Positions 36,263-45,114 of a DNA stretch of 64,000 nucleotides are shown here, piece after piece. Below the pieces are notes generated by a model. That model worked only from the letters and a program-made list of their open reading frames with translations, searched no databases and was not told the origin of the DNA. The stretch comes from Marinigracilibium pacificum. GTDB taxonomy: Bacteria; Bacteroidota; Bacteroidia; Cytophagales; Cyclobacteriaceae. Where the stretch lies: contig NZ_JABBNU010000004.1 of NCBI RefSeq assembly GCF_012926615.1, forward strand, positions 186,001-250,000, given 5' to 3'. Every line of letters begins with the position of its first letter. The first letter of the stretch is position 1. Position numbers and translations under genes: made by a program.

Positions 36263-37039
36263 TTATTGATTGACTTTTTTGTTTAATAACTTTAATACTT
36301 CCTCACCTACTCTATGAGCTGAGGCAGGATTCTGGCCAGTTACAAGTCTGCCATCAACTTCAACGTGAGACTCCCATAATCCGGATTTCTTGAACTCAAC
36401 TCCTCTTTCGATTAAAGCTGTTTCTAGAAGATATGGAACTACATCTGAAAGTCCAACGGCATCTTCTTCTTCATTTGTAAACGCATTAACTGTTTTACCT
36501 TCGATAAGATGTGAACCATCGCTAAGCTTGATGTTAATCAACCCTGCTGGACCATGACAAACTGCACTTACTATACCGTTGTTTTCATAAATAGTAGCTG
36601 CAATTTCAGCTAGTTCTTTGTTGTCTTTGAAATCCCACATGGTTCCATGGCCACCAGCATAATGAATAGCTAAATACTCTTCCGGATTAACTTCTGATGG
36701 TTTCATTGTATTTTCAACCTTAGCCTTATACTCCTTGTTTTCCCAAAATTTCTTATTGATTGGGTCTTCAAGATCAAACCCGTCAACCGGAGCCTTCCCT
36801 CCTTTTGGACTTACAAAATCAATTTCATATCCTGCGGCTTGAAGTATATCCCATGGATGTGCCACCTCACTTAAATAAAATCCAGTCGATTCGCCAGTAT
36901 TACCTTTTTGGTCATGGCTTGTTACTACAAATAATACTTTCTTTTTCATTTCTCCTCCTGTTTTGTTTTGTGCATTTGAAAAAAACATTAACAAACTTGC
37001 AGTCAGTAGTAATATACTTGTTAATACTCTCATTTTCAT
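36263..37039 (-). CDS. DJ-1/PfpI (HSP31-like) family protein with a putative signal peptide
   Basis: 258 residues from the ATG at 37039 (a TTG lies further upstream). The first ~30 residues are a hydrophobic export-type segment (ILLLTASLLMFFSNAQ). The DJ-1/class I amidotransferase fold follows: VLFVVTSHDQKG, IDFVSPKGG, nucleophile elbow SAVCHGPAGL, and TGQNPASA at the C-terminus. Family members are glyoxalases, deglycases or chaperones. An internal ATG at 36949 preceded by AGGAGGAGAA would give a cytosolic form of 228 residues, so the start is uncertain. It is the middle member of a Crp-regulator / DJ-1 / ABM group. Confidence 0.82.
   Translation of the reverse strand: MKMRVLTSILLLTASLLMFFSNAQNKTGGEMKKKVLFVVTSHDQKGNTGESTGFYLSEVAHPWDILQAAGYEIDFVSPKGGKAPVDGFDLEDPINKKFWENKEYKAKVENTMKPSEVNPEEYLAIHYAGGHGTMWDFKDNKELAEIAATIYENNGIVSAVCHGPAGLINIKLSDGSHLIEGKTVNAFTNEEEDAVGLSDVVPYLLETALIERGVEFKKSGLWESHVEVDGRLVTGQNPASAHRVGEEVLKLLNKKVNQ
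36947..36960 (-). promoter_or_regulatory. Strong Shine-Dalgarno before an internal start in the DJ-1 gene
   Basis: Read on the minus strand, CAGGAGGAGAAATG puts a near-perfect ribosome binding site a few bases before the ATG that opens KKKVLFVV, the first beta strand of the fold. Strong Shine-Dalgarno sequences are uncommon in this window. It may decide the real start or create a second, cytosolic form. Confidence 0.5.
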
Positions 37040-37135
37040 TACATTAAATTGTTTTGACAATGCAAAGGTGTAAAGATTTGACTGATCATCACAGGAGGTA
37101 GATCACAGGTTTTTTGTGATCTATATCACAGGCAT

Positions 37136-37711
37136 TTATTTACCAAGGCGACTCAATGTTTCACGACTTACGCCGAGATACGATGCTAATATTGTTTTGG
37201 GGATTCGTTGAACTAAAGAAGGATATAATCTGATAAATTCATCATATCTCCCGCTTGCGTCTTTATTTAAAAGTGTAAGAATTCTCTTCTGAAGGGCTAC
37301 ATATCCTTTATTTGACTTGACCCTGAAAAAGTGCTCAAGCTTATGAATTTCAGAACAAATATGATCTTTATCTTCCAGAGAAATATATAACAAATCACAC
37401 TCTTCTATGCAATCAATATTTATTGTTGCTTTTCCGCCATTGTAAAAAGCATTATAATCAGTTACCCACCAGTCTTCCATTGCAAATTGGAGAATATGAT
37501 CTTTTCCTTCAAAATTGGTCGAATAAGCCTTTACTAACCCGGAAACAACGAAATACTCAGGTACTTCCAATTGATCTTCTTGAACAACAAATTGGTGTTT
37601 CTTAAAATGCTTTTGATGATAAAAAGACGCAGCATATTCAAACTCCTCATCAGAAAGTGATATTAATTCTTGAAAATGATTACGCAATTTTTCTTTTGCA
37701 ATAGAGTCCAA
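37136..37711 (-). CDS. Crp/Fnr-family transcriptional regulator
   Basis: 191 residues. N-terminal cyclic-nucleotide-binding-like domain (HQFVVQEDQLEVPEYFVVSG, then MEDWWVTDYNAF) and C-terminal helix-turn-helix (KTILASYLGVSRETLSRLGK), typical of Bacteroidota Crp/Fnr regulators. No Cys cluster for an iron-sulfur sensor is seen. The only nearby start is a TTG at 37711 (ATT and ATC lie upstream), so the N-terminus is uncertain. The gene precedes the DJ-1 and ABM genes on the same strand, with a ~97-nt gap. It probably regulates them, which is inference. Confidence 0.85.
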   Translation of the reverse strand: MDSIAKEKLRNHFQELISLSDEEFEYAASFYHQKHFKKHQFVVQEDQLEVPEYFVVSGLVKAYSTNFEGKDHILQFAMEDWWVTDYNAFYNGGKATINIDCIEECDLLYISLEDKDHICSEIHKLEHFFRVKSNKGYVALQKRILTLLNKDASGRYDEFIRLYPSLVQRIPKTILASYLGVSRETLSRLGK

Positions 37712-37877
37712 AATGATGCGATTAATAAGTGAAAACTATAATTCAATTTAATTCAAAGACGAATCTGATACAATATTGTTTTGTATACCTATGTGTTTTA
37801 ATTTCAGAATAGAAAAACACTTACCCTCGATAAAACACAATGAATTATTACAGGTAATTTGCAAGGTGATTGAAAAT

Positions 37878-38633
37878 TTAAATTTGAATTCCAATTCCAT
37901 AAAACAGGACCAACCTTAGGCCAACATATAAAATAAGGATTGAAGTAAGTATTCCCAATATTTTAAGATTAAAGCGCTTACTTGATAAATAAGAGCCAAT
38001 TAATCCACCAATAACTACAGCAATTACAAGGCTTAGTGCCATTTTTATATCAAGTATATAAGAGCCTGCAATATTCAGACTAATAATCCCTGCCAAAGAA
38101 TTAACAAGGATAAACACGGATGCCAAGGAAGCTATAACCCTTGGATTCTTCCAGTGCATCAAATTTAAAGTTGGCGACAGGAAAATACCTCCGCCTATTC
38201 CGGAAATCCCTGATAATAACCCAATAAAACCTCCCATTAGGCTTTTTTTACTATTTGAAAAGTCTTTTGAGGAAATATTACTTTTCACATATTTAAGTAT
38301 CATAAATAATCCGGCCAGAATTAATGATATTCCCAATATTAGAAAAAATGTAGATTGAGAGAGCTTTATTTGCCCCCCCACAAATGCCATAGGAATACTT
38401 AAAATAAAAAACGGCCATATTGCTTTAAAATCAAGTACATTATTTCTGAAATACATTATTGTGCCAATTGCTACAACACAAACATTTAGAGTCAGTGCTA
38501 ATGATCTTATCTCATAGAAATCGGTTAATACAAGGCTTAAAATTGCCAGATAGCTCGACCCGCCTCCAAATCCAACCGAACTATAGAATAAAGCTATAAG
38601 AAAAAAAATGATAGGTAAATACTCTAAAGACAT
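37878..38633 (-). CDS. TauE/SafE-family sulfite/organosulfur permease
   Basis: 251 residues with about eight hydrophobic helices. The SSVGFGGGSSYLAILSL motif near the N-terminus and its internal repeat GLLSGISGIGGGIFLSP are diagnostic of the TauE/SafE (DUF81) family. Characterised members export sulfite, sulfoacetate or other anions across the inner membrane. It starts 1 nt after the moeA stop, so it is the last gene of the molybdenum cofactor operon. A role in moving molybdate-like or sulfur oxyanions is possible but unproven. Confidence 0.87.
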   Translation of the reverse strand: MSLEYLPIIFFLIALFYSSVGFGGGSSYLAILSLVLTDFYEIRSLALTLNVCVVAIGTIMYFRNNVLDFKAIWPFFILSIPMAFVGGQIKLSQSTFFLILGISLILAGLFMILKYVKSNISSKDFSNSKKSLMGGFIGLLSGISGIGGGIFLSPTLNLMHWKNPRVIASLASVFILVNSLAGIISLNIAGSYILDIKMALSLVIAVVIGGLIGSYLSSKRFNLKILGILTSILILYVGLRLVLFYGIGIQI

Positions 38634-38634
38634 A

Positions 38635-39801
38635 TTAATGAATCAGATAACAATCTAATAGATCACCTTTAATCATTATTGAGTCAGCTTCGATAAATGC
38701 CAGGGCATTACCAACAGCCATTGAATGAAGCATTGAAGAACTTTGAGCATTTAAAATTTCAACTTCGTAATTATAAATCTTTGCTTTCAAAAATGAAGGC
38801 TTGTCCGAATTATTTTCAAAATTATGTGATAATGGCAGTGAAAGCTTCATTAATCCCGGAGATTCCATACCGCTAAGTTTTTGTAAAAGGGGAAGAACAT
38901 AAATATAAAAACAACTCAATGATGAAGCAGGGTTTCCTGGAAGAGCAAATACATATTTATTTTCCTTCTTACCATAATAAAGAGGCTTCCCAGGTTTTTG
39001 GAATACCTTATAAAAAAGCTCTTCTACCCCATTTTCTTCCAGTGCCTTTTTTACAAAATCATAATCTCCGACTGATATTCCACCACATATTAGCAAAACA
39101 TCAGAGTCTTTTAGTATCTTTTCTATTTCAGCTTTTATAGCATCAAAGTTGTCTTCAATATGGTTTCTGGTTTTACACAAGAATCCAAATTGAGTACATG
39201 CTGCGGATAATGCAAAACTGTTCGATTCATAGATTTGTCCATCAAGTCTGTCTTTTCCAATTTCAACAAGTTCGTTCCCTGTAGTTATCAGATTAATAAC
39301 AGGCTTACTAAAAACTGATACTTTTTCAATACCAAGGCTACCTATCAACCCCACACTTGCAGGCGTTATCCTATGATTTTCCTTAAATACTACCTGACCA
39401 TTTTTTAGTTCATCACCTTTTCGTCTGATACATTGTCCGGTGGATGGCTCAGTTTCCAAAATAAGATTCTCACCTTTAACAATAGTCTTTTCCTGCATAA
39501 CCACCGCAGTTGTATTCTCCGGAACTTTCGCTCCGGTAAATATCCTTGCTGCTTCACCCGGATTTAAATTGACTTTATCCAGGTCACCAGCTGCTACTTC
39601 ACCAACGATAGTATAATTTTTAGATATCCCGCACAGTGCGTATCCATCCATTGCTGAATTGTCAAAAGCTGGTATATCAAAAGGTGCAATAATATCTTCT
39701 GCAAGAGAATAACCAAGGGAATCTGATAGACTTCTTAATTCTGTCTTCATCTCTGTATTTTGGTTAGAGATGATATCTAAAGCTTCTTGTATTGTAATCA
39801 T
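38635..39801 (-). CDS. moeA: Molybdopterin molybdotransferase MoeA
   Basis: 388 residues. MoeA N-terminal and linker region (DIPAFDNSAMDGYAL), then the MoCF-binding core (INLITTGNELVEIG, CGGISVGDYDF, FALPGNPASS) and a short C-terminal beta domain. The enzyme inserts molybdate into adenylylated molybdopterin in the cytosol. Its start overlaps the moaA stop by 1 nt (TAATG). The upstream GGAGGA encodes the last two glycines of MoaA and could serve as ribosome binding site. Sequence and context both fit. Confidence 0.94.
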   Translation of the reverse strand: MITIQEALDIISNQNTEMKTELRSLSDSLGYSLAEDIIAPFDIPAFDNSAMDGYALCGISKNYTIVGEVAAGDLDKVNLNPGEAARIFTGAKVPENTTAVVMQEKTIVKGENLILETEPSTGQCIRRKGDELKNGQVVFKENHRITPASVGLIGSLGIEKVSVFSKPVINLITTGNELVEIGKDRLDGQIYESNSFALSAACTQFGFLCKTRNHIEDNFDAIKAEIEKILKDSDVLLICGGISVGDYDFVKKALEENGVEELFYKVFQKPGKPLYYGKKENKYVFALPGNPASSLSCFYIYVLPLLQKLSGMESPGLMKLSLPLSHNFENNSDKPSFLKAKIYNYEVEILNAQSSSMLHSMAVGNALAFIEADSIMIKGDLLDCYLIH

Positions 39802-40787
39802 TATCCTCCTATTGAAATCATTGAACGGTTTTTTTCATAATGGTCTGAATCCATTTTAACATCCATTCCATCACGTGAATACTTTTTGGTCTTTATTGCA
39901 TTAAGAATCAGGTTATCAATCTGTTCCCCTTTCCTCAATGGAGTAAGCAAATCTGTTTCTGAATTTGCAAAAAGGCAGTTTTTCATTTTACCATCGGCCG
40001 TTAATCTCAACCTGTTACATTCACTACAAAATGGATTAGTAATAGTACTGACTATGGCAAATTTACCTTTATGTCCCGGAATCTGATAGTTGTTTGAAGT
40101 GCTGTGTTTTGGATTTACAAGTTCTTTAATATCACCAAATTGAGTTGAAACTGTATCCAGGATTTCCTTTTTCCCCACCACATTAGTCCAATCCCATTTA
40201 TTCCCTTTAAATGGCATAAACTCAATGAACTTTACCGTCAGATTTTTATGCTTTGTTAACTCAATAAAATCATTTATCTCCCTATCATTGATACCTTTTA
40301 TTAATACGATATTGAGTTTAACCTCCATATCCATTTCGAGAGCCTTGTTAAGATTTTGCATGATCCGGTCAAAATAATCTCTCTTGGAAATAAAAACAGA
40401 CTTTGCTTTATCCAATGTGTCCAGGCTAAGGTTAATCTTCGTTAATCCAATACGCTTAAATAAATCCAGGTATTTATCAAGCAGGATTCCATTTGTTGTT
40501 ATTTTGAGGGTCAACCCTAAATTAGCCAACTCTTCAACAAGGAAGCCAAAGTTCTTTCTTACCAGAGGTTCGCCACCTGTAAGACGGATGGTATCGACTC
40601 CCAGATTCTTGAAAGTTACAGCCATGCTAATAACCTCTTCCAAAGTCATTATATTGGGCTTGTCCATTAATTCTATACCTTCCTCAGGCATACAGTAAAA
40701 ACACCGAAGATTGCACCTGTCTGTCAGGGAAATTCTGAGATAGGTATGTGGTCTTCCGAACTTGTCTACTATTTTTTTCTCAGTCAT
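39801..40787 (-). CDS. moaA: GTP 3',8-cyclase MoaA
   Basis: 328 residues from ATG 40787 (a TTG extends it upstream). Radical-SAM motif CNLRCFYCMP near residue 25 binds the first [4Fe-4S] cluster. C-terminal cysteines NPFCSECNRLRLTADGK and NCLF ligate the second cluster. The protein ends in the double glycine (ISIGG) typical of MoaA. It catalyses the first step of molybdopterin synthesis, GTP to the cyclic intermediate. It overlaps the upstream moaC-moaB gene by 8 nt and the downstream moeA by 1 nt. Confidence 0.96.
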   Translation of the reverse strand: MTEKKIVDKFGRPHTYLRISLTDRCNLRCFYCMPEEGIELMDKPNIMTLEEVISMAVTFKNLGVDTIRLTGGEPLVRKNFGFLVEELANLGLTLKITTNGILLDKYLDLFKRIGLTKINLSLDTLDKAKSVFISKRDYFDRIMQNLNKALEMDMEVKLNIVLIKGINDREINDFIELTKHKNLTVKFIEFMPFKGNKWDWTNVVGKKEILDTVSTQFGDIKELVNPKHSTSNNYQIPGHKGKFAIVSTITNPFCSECNRLRLTADGKMKNCLFANSETDLLTPLRKGEQIDNLILNAIKTKKYSRDGMDVKMDSDHYEKNRSMISIGG

Positions 40788-41676
40788 GTCTGCTTCCTTC
40801 AATTACTTTGTAAACATGTAAAACATGAGGAAATATCGAATCAATACATTCTGCCGCTCCTTTAGTTGATCCTGGTAAAATCAGAACTAATCTTCCATCT
40901 TTGATACCGGCAACTGATCGAGATAACATGGCATAAGGCATTCTTTGCTGGCCATAGTTCCTCATTTGTTCTTCTACTCCTTTTAACCTGATATCAAGTA
41001 ATGGTTCAATCACATCCGGGGTTACATCCCGCGGTCCTACTCCTGTTCCTCCGGTATAAATAATCATATCATGGCTGTTTTTACTTAAGATTGCCTTGAT
41101 TTTCTCTTTATCATCAGGAATAATTGTGATATCACAATCAATACCCAGGTCTGAAAGCTTTGAACTAATTATCTTACCGGCCTTATCTTCTCCCTCTCCT
41201 TTCGAAATGGTATCTGAACAAACAACTATTTGAGCAGTCAACCCTTCTGAATCTAATCTAAATGACGATTTACCTCCTTTTTTCTTTTCAAGCCTGATAG
41301 TGCCTATCTCTATATTTTTATCTATTGGTTTTAACATGTCATACATGTTTAAGGCTACAATACTTGCTCCATGCATTGCTTCGACTTCAACACCGGTTTT
41401 ATAAATTGTCTTTATGGTAACTGAAATATGTATCTCTAATCCTTGGATTTGATATTCAATTCCGGTGTATTCAATTGGTAATGGATGACAATCAGGCAAT
41501 AAATCAGGAGTCTTTTTTATGCCAAGAAGCCCTGCAGCCTTAGACATTTCAAATACATTCCCTTTTGGAACTGTGTTTTCCTTTATCCGGTTTATGGTAT
41601 CCGGGCTACTTGCTTTTACAATGGCAAGCGCAGTAGCTTCTCTGAGTGTATTGACCTTATGTGTTATATCTATCAT
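40780..41676 (-). CDS. Bifunctional MoaC-MoaB (cPMP synthase plus MogA-like domain)
   Basis: 298 residues. Residues about 1-150 are MoaC (LLPDCHPLPIEYTGIEY, GVEVEAMHGASIVALNMYDM). They are fused to a MoaB/MogA domain (residues about 155-295; VVCSDTISKGEGEDKAG, IYTGGTGVGPRDVTPDVI, LPGSTKGAAECI). MoaC completes formation of cyclic pyranopterin monophosphate. The MoaB/MogA part adenylylates or otherwise prepares molybdopterin. Such fusions are known. The fusion explains why no separate mogA is seen. It overlaps moaE by 4 nt and moaA by 8 nt. Confidence 0.93.
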   Translation of the reverse strand: MIDITHKVNTLREATALAIVKASSPDTINRIKENTVPKGNVFEMSKAAGLLGIKKTPDLLPDCHPLPIEYTGIEYQIQGLEIHISVTIKTIYKTGVEVEAMHGASIVALNMYDMLKPIDKNIEIGTIRLEKKKGGKSSFRLDSEGLTAQIVVCSDTISKGEGEDKAGKIISSKLSDLGIDCDITIIPDDKEKIKAILSKNSHDMIIYTGGTGVGPRDVTPDVIEPLLDIRLKGVEEQMRNYGQQRMPYAMLSRSVAGIKDGRLVLILPGSTKGAAECIDSIFPHVLHVYKVIEGSRHD

Positions 41677-42116
41677 TTATTAACCTTCCATTGATGAGTT
41701 TGGTCTTCAAACATTTCTTTTCCGAAGATTGGTACTTTTGCCTTGATTTCTTCAACCAGATAATTGCATGCCTCGATAGCAGTTTTCCTATGAGCAGACG
41801 ATGTAAAAACAAACAGGCAAATTTCACCTGTTTTAACTTGGCCCAGACTATGGTAAATATGGGCACAGGTCATGTCATATTTTGAAAATGCTGATTCACG
41901 TATTTCATGAAAAACCTGTTCTGCCATTTCCTCATATGCAGTATACTCAATAGCAGCAACTTCTTTACCTTCTATCCCATCAGCTCTAATTTGACCGAGA
42001 AATATGCTATGGGCACCAATCTCAGTTTTAGACTGGTGATTTGCTATTGACTGAGCAATTTTCTCGGGAGGAATTGCTCCTTGTATAAATACTTTATTTG
42101 GTTTCTTTTTATCCAT
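41673..42116 (-). CDS. moaE: Molybdopterin synthase large subunit MoaE
   Basis: 147 residues with the MoaE signature (GAHSIFLGQIRAD, IEYTAYEEMAEQVF, HIYHSLGQVKTGE, FVFTSSAHRKTAIEAC). It is the catalytic subunit of molybdopterin synthase, accepting sulfur from thiocarboxylated MoaD. It overlaps the MoeB-like gene by 8 nt at its start and the moaC-moaB fusion by 4 nt at its end. Confidence 0.95.
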   Translation of the reverse strand: MDKKKPNKVFIQGAIPPEKIAQSIANHQSKTEIGAHSIFLGQIRADGIEGKEVAAIEYTAYEEMAEQVFHEIRESAFSKYDMTCAHIYHSLGQVKTGEICLFVFTSSAHRKTAIEACNYLVEEIKAKVPIFGKEMFEDQTHQWKVNK

Positions 42117-43122
42117 TGATTATCGAGTTTAGTCCGCCTTCAACATTTTTCAGGTTTTGAAATCCAAATTCGCTTCTGAGGATTTCTATTGCTTTTTTAC
42201 TTCTAATACCAGATTGACAAAAAACAAGGACCTCATCATTTGATGGAATCTCGGATACCCTGTTTCTGAGGTCATTCATTGGTATTGTAATAACATTTTT
42301 ATCATTAATCCTTGGTTGTTCAGAAGTGTCTCTGACATCAAGGTAGGTTTTGCCTTTATCTGATAATTCACAAAAAACTTTAACGGGGATTATCCCATGT
42401 TTCTTTATCTTTTCTATTTCTTCTTTTTGAGGCCTTATTTTTATAACCTGTTCAGCGCCAGTTAGAATATTTATAAGCTTGACTCTTCCATAAAGTATAT
42501 CTCCGGTATCCAAAATAATCTTCAATGCCTCAATTGATTGAAGTATACCTAATAAACCCGGAGTCACTCCTAATACCCCTGTAGTTTCACAGCTTATGTT
42601 CTTATAGGCTGGTACGGGAAAAAGACATCGATATCCAGGGCCTTCCTGATAATTAAAAACTGCAAGTTGACCTTCATTTTTATAGATTGATGCATAAACC
42701 CATGGTTTGTCAGCCAGGATACAAGCGTCATTAATTAGGTATTTTGTTTCCAGATTATCAGATCCATCGATCACCAGATCATACTCTTTAATCCTGTTTA
42801 TTGCATTTTCGATGGTTAAAGCTTCATTATAAGTAACAATTTCAATCTCACTATTAAGAGATCTTAATTTTTCATAAGCAGCAATTACTTTAGGTTTACC
42901 TATATCAGATTCATTATACAAAACTTGCCTGTGCAGATTGGTGATAGAAACTACATCATGATCCATTAGCCCGACTTTACCTACCCCCGCACCAACAAGA
43001 TATTGAGCAGCCGGACATCCTAATCCACCAACACCAATGATTAACACACTGGCCTGAAGAAGTTTTTGTTGTCCTTCGGCACCTACTTCGGTGAGTTTAA
43101 TTTGTCTATCGTATCTATTCAT
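42109..43122 (-). CDS. moeB: MoeB/ThiF-type adenylyltransferase fused to a rhodanese domain
   Basis: 337 residues. N-terminal E1-like domain (residues about 1-245): VLIIGVGGLGCPAAQYLVGA nucleotide site, then LHRQVLYNESDIG and VIDGSDNLETKYLINDAC. C-terminal rhodanese domain (about 250-335) with the active-site loop FCQSGIRSKKA, where the Cys could carry persulfide sulfur. It activates MoaD by adenylylation and probably also supplies sulfur. The fusion matches eukaryote-like MOCS3 logic. It overlaps moaD by 4 nt, where the moaD stop and this start share ATGA. Confidence 0.92.
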   Translation of the reverse strand: MNRYDRQIKLTEVGAEGQQKLLQASVLIIGVGGLGCPAAQYLVGAGVGKVGLMDHDVVSITNLHRQVLYNESDIGKPKVIAAYEKLRSLNSEIEIVTYNEALTIENAINRIKEYDLVIDGSDNLETKYLINDACILADKPWVYASIYKNEGQLAVFNYQEGPGYRCLFPVPAYKNISCETTGVLGVTPGLLGILQSIEALKIILDTGDILYGRVKLINILTGAEQVIKIRPQKEEIEKIKKHGIIPVKVFCELSDKGKTYLDVRDTSEQPRINDKNVITIPMNDLRNRVSEIPSNDEVLVFCQSGIRSKKAIEILRSEFGFQNLKNVEGGLNSIING

Positions 43123-43355
43123 CCTCCTGCAAATGGTGGTAAAATTGCTACTTCATCGCCTTCATTAAGCCTGATATCAGTTTCAAGACTTTTATTTACT
43201 GCTATTTGAATTGACGCCGGATCTGTTAAATCATATTGTTTTATAAGATGATATTTAAGTTCAGAGGCAGTGAAATCATCAGAAACATCTATAGTTTCCT
43301 CATTCATGCCCGTTGCTTCAGCGATCATCCCAAAGTATTTTAGTTTTAATTTCAT
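43119..43355 (-). CDS. moaD: Molybdopterin synthase sulfur carrier MoaD
   Basis: 78 residues with the ubiquitin-like fold and the C-terminal Gly-Gly (VAILPPFAGG) that is thiocarboxylated. It donates sulfur to MoaE. It sits between the cytidylyltransferase gene (1-nt overlap) and the MoeB-rhodanese gene (4-nt overlap), consistent with tight coupling. Confidence 0.94.
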   Translation of the reverse strand: MKLKLKYFGMIAEATGMNEETIDVSDDFTASELKYHLIKQYDLTDPASIQIAVNKSLETDIRLNEGDEVAILPPFAGG

Positions 43356-43963
43356 TATTTCTTGCTATAGGTATTAAGAGTTTCTACATCTTCCTGAGTA
43401 TCAATATCAAATACACCGTCTTCAAATCTTACCGTGTTATATTTAATATTGTCTCTGATGATTAATTTTTTAGCTCCCTGATCACCCTCCAGACTCATTA
43501 AATCATTAAATAATTCCTTCGAAAATATAGCCGGAACACCAATTTGCCCATTATATTCCGAGAAGGTAGAATTGTTCTGACTATTAAGTTGGGTTTCAAT
43601 TATTTCATTTAGCTTTTGAGTATTTATAAATGGTTGATCAGAAAGTAAAATCATTATATGTTCTAATTCTGGCTTAATTTCCAGAGATTTTTTTAGTCCG
43701 GATTGAATACTAGTAGCCATACCTTTTCTCCAATCGTCATTTAATACTAATTTGAATGATTTAGGATTGATTATTGACCTGATTTCATTTGAATTCGCTC
43801 CTAAAACAAGGGTTTTCACAGTAAAAGGTAATGATTCGGCTACGTCAATGACATGCTGAAGTAATGGTTTATCTTGAAATTGAACTAATTGCTTAGGATA
43901 TCCCAGTCTGCTGGATGATCCGGCTGCAAGTATCATAACCCCTATATTTTTATTGGATTTCAA
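43355..43963 (-). CDS. mocA: MocA-like molybdenum cofactor nucleotidyltransferase
   Basis: 202 residues. The nucleotide-binding motif MILAAGSSSRLGYPKQL, then LSDQPF and a long NTP-transferase fold, match the MobA/MocA group. Together with XdhC and a xanthine-oxidase-family enzyme, MocA (CTP-specific, forming molybdopterin cytosine dinucleotide) is more likely than MobA (GTP). The start appears to be a TTG at 43963. The first ATG at 43936 would remove residues just before the active site. It overlaps xdhC by 4 nt. Confidence 0.8.
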   Translation of the reverse strand: MKSNKNIGVMILAAGSSSRLGYPKQLVQFQDKPLLQHVIDVAESLPFTVKTLVLGANSNEIRSIINPKSFKLVLNDDWRKGMATSIQSGLKKSLEIKPELEHIMILLSDQPFINTQKLNEIIETQLNSQNNSTFSEYNGQIGVPAIFSKELFNDLMSLEGDQGAKKLIIRDNIKYNTVRFEDGVFDIDTQEDVETLNTYSKK

Positions 43964-45114
43964 ATTTTTACTGTGTTAAAATGATTTTCAACAGAATCAT
44001 GAATTGGTCCATCCTTATCTTTTAAAAACCGGGCATTGGTGTTGGTAATTACAGATTGGATCTCGGATAATATTGACAGTCCAATTTCTGCCGGAGTCTC
44101 TGCTCCCAGCTGCAGCCCAACAGGTGAATGTATTTTATTTAAAACAGATGTCATTATTTCAATTCCCTCTGACTTCAGCTCATCAACCATCCTTGTAAAC
44201 TTCTTTTTTGGACCGAGAATTCCAATATATGGAATTGTTTCATTGTAAATTAACAATTTTAAAACAGCCAGATCATAGTTATAATTATGGCTCATTAAGA
44301 CAAAATAACTTCGTCCATCAATTGATATATTATCTAAAGTTTCTTCAGGTTTAGATACGATTATTTGACATGAAGAACCGAATCTGGATTCATTGGCATG
44401 AGAAGATCTGCCATCTGTAACAACCACTTTCCAACCCAGTATATCAGCTTGCCTGGCTAAAATCTGTGCGTCATTCCCTGCACCGACGATTACCAACTGT
44501 ACCGGAGGTGGACAATATTGAATAAATGCGCAAATTTTTGATGAATCAACAGTAATCTCGGCAAACCCTGATTGATTCTTTTCAAAAACAAATTCTGAAT
44601 GATTAAATAAAATGTCTTTTATCTCCGAATTGTCAATTTCACCAGCAATCAATCCCTGCCTGCCAACCAATAATTTGGTGCCCGGTTGTTCATGGTTCCG
44701 ATCAAAGCTAAACAAGATTATTAAACCTAATGGATCTTTTGACCTGGAGACTTCTTTAAGTAACTCACAAGGGTTTAGGTCATCATCATAGTCAATTGGC
44801 TCAAAAAGCACCTCAATAATGCCATTACAGCCTAGTTGTGCTCCAATTACAGCATCTTCTTCTTTAGTTGTATCGTAGGTCACAAGTTTATTCCTGCCCT
44901 GGTTTAAAGCATTTAAGGCCTTTCTTAATGCATCTCCTTCAAGGCATCCCCCACTAATCGCTCCGGTAATATTACCGAATTCATCTACGATCATTCTGGC
45001 TCCAGCTCTACGATATGAAGAGCCTTCTACATGAACAACAGTAGCCAATACACAATGAGTTTCTTCATTTTTTAAGAACTCATATCGGGACACTATGGAG
45101 TCAAGTTCTCTCAT
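43960..45114 (-). CDS. xdhC: XdhC/CoxI-family Mo-hydroxylase maturation factor
   Basis: 384 residues. N-terminal XdhC_CoxI domain (LATVVHVEGSSYRRAGARM, ISGGCLEGDA) and C-terminal Rossmann domain (LVIVGAGNDAQILARQAD, then VTDGR). XdhC proteins bind the molybdenum cofactor, help its sulfuration and insert it into xanthine-dehydrogenase-family enzymes. It overlaps the cysteine desulfurase gene (4 nt), which would provide the sulfur, and mocA (4 nt). Confidence 0.93.
   Translation of the reverse strand: MRELDSIVSRYEFLKNEETHCVLATVVHVEGSSYRRAGARMIVDEFGNITGAISGGCLEGDALRKALNALNQGRNKLVTYDTTKEEDAVIGAQLGCNGIIEVLFEPIDYDDDLNPCELLKEVSRSKDPLGLIILFSFDRNHEQPGTKLLVGRQGLIAGEIDNSEIKDILFNHSEFVFEKNQSGFAEITVDSSKICAFIQYCPPPVQLVIVGAGNDAQILARQADILGWKVVVTDGRSSHANESRFGSSCQIIVSKPEETLDNISIDGRSYFVLMSHNYNYDLAVLKLLIYNETIPYIGILGPKKKFTRMVDELKSEGIEIMTSVLNKIHSPVGLQLGAETPAEIGLSILSEIQSVITNTNARFLKDKDGPIHDSVENHFNTVKI

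Noticed and set aside
43119-43130. GGAGGA (last two glycine codons of MoaD) as ribosome binding site for moeB
   Set aside because: The GGAGG ends directly at the overlapping ATG, leaving no spacer, so it cannot act as a normal Shine-Dalgarno.
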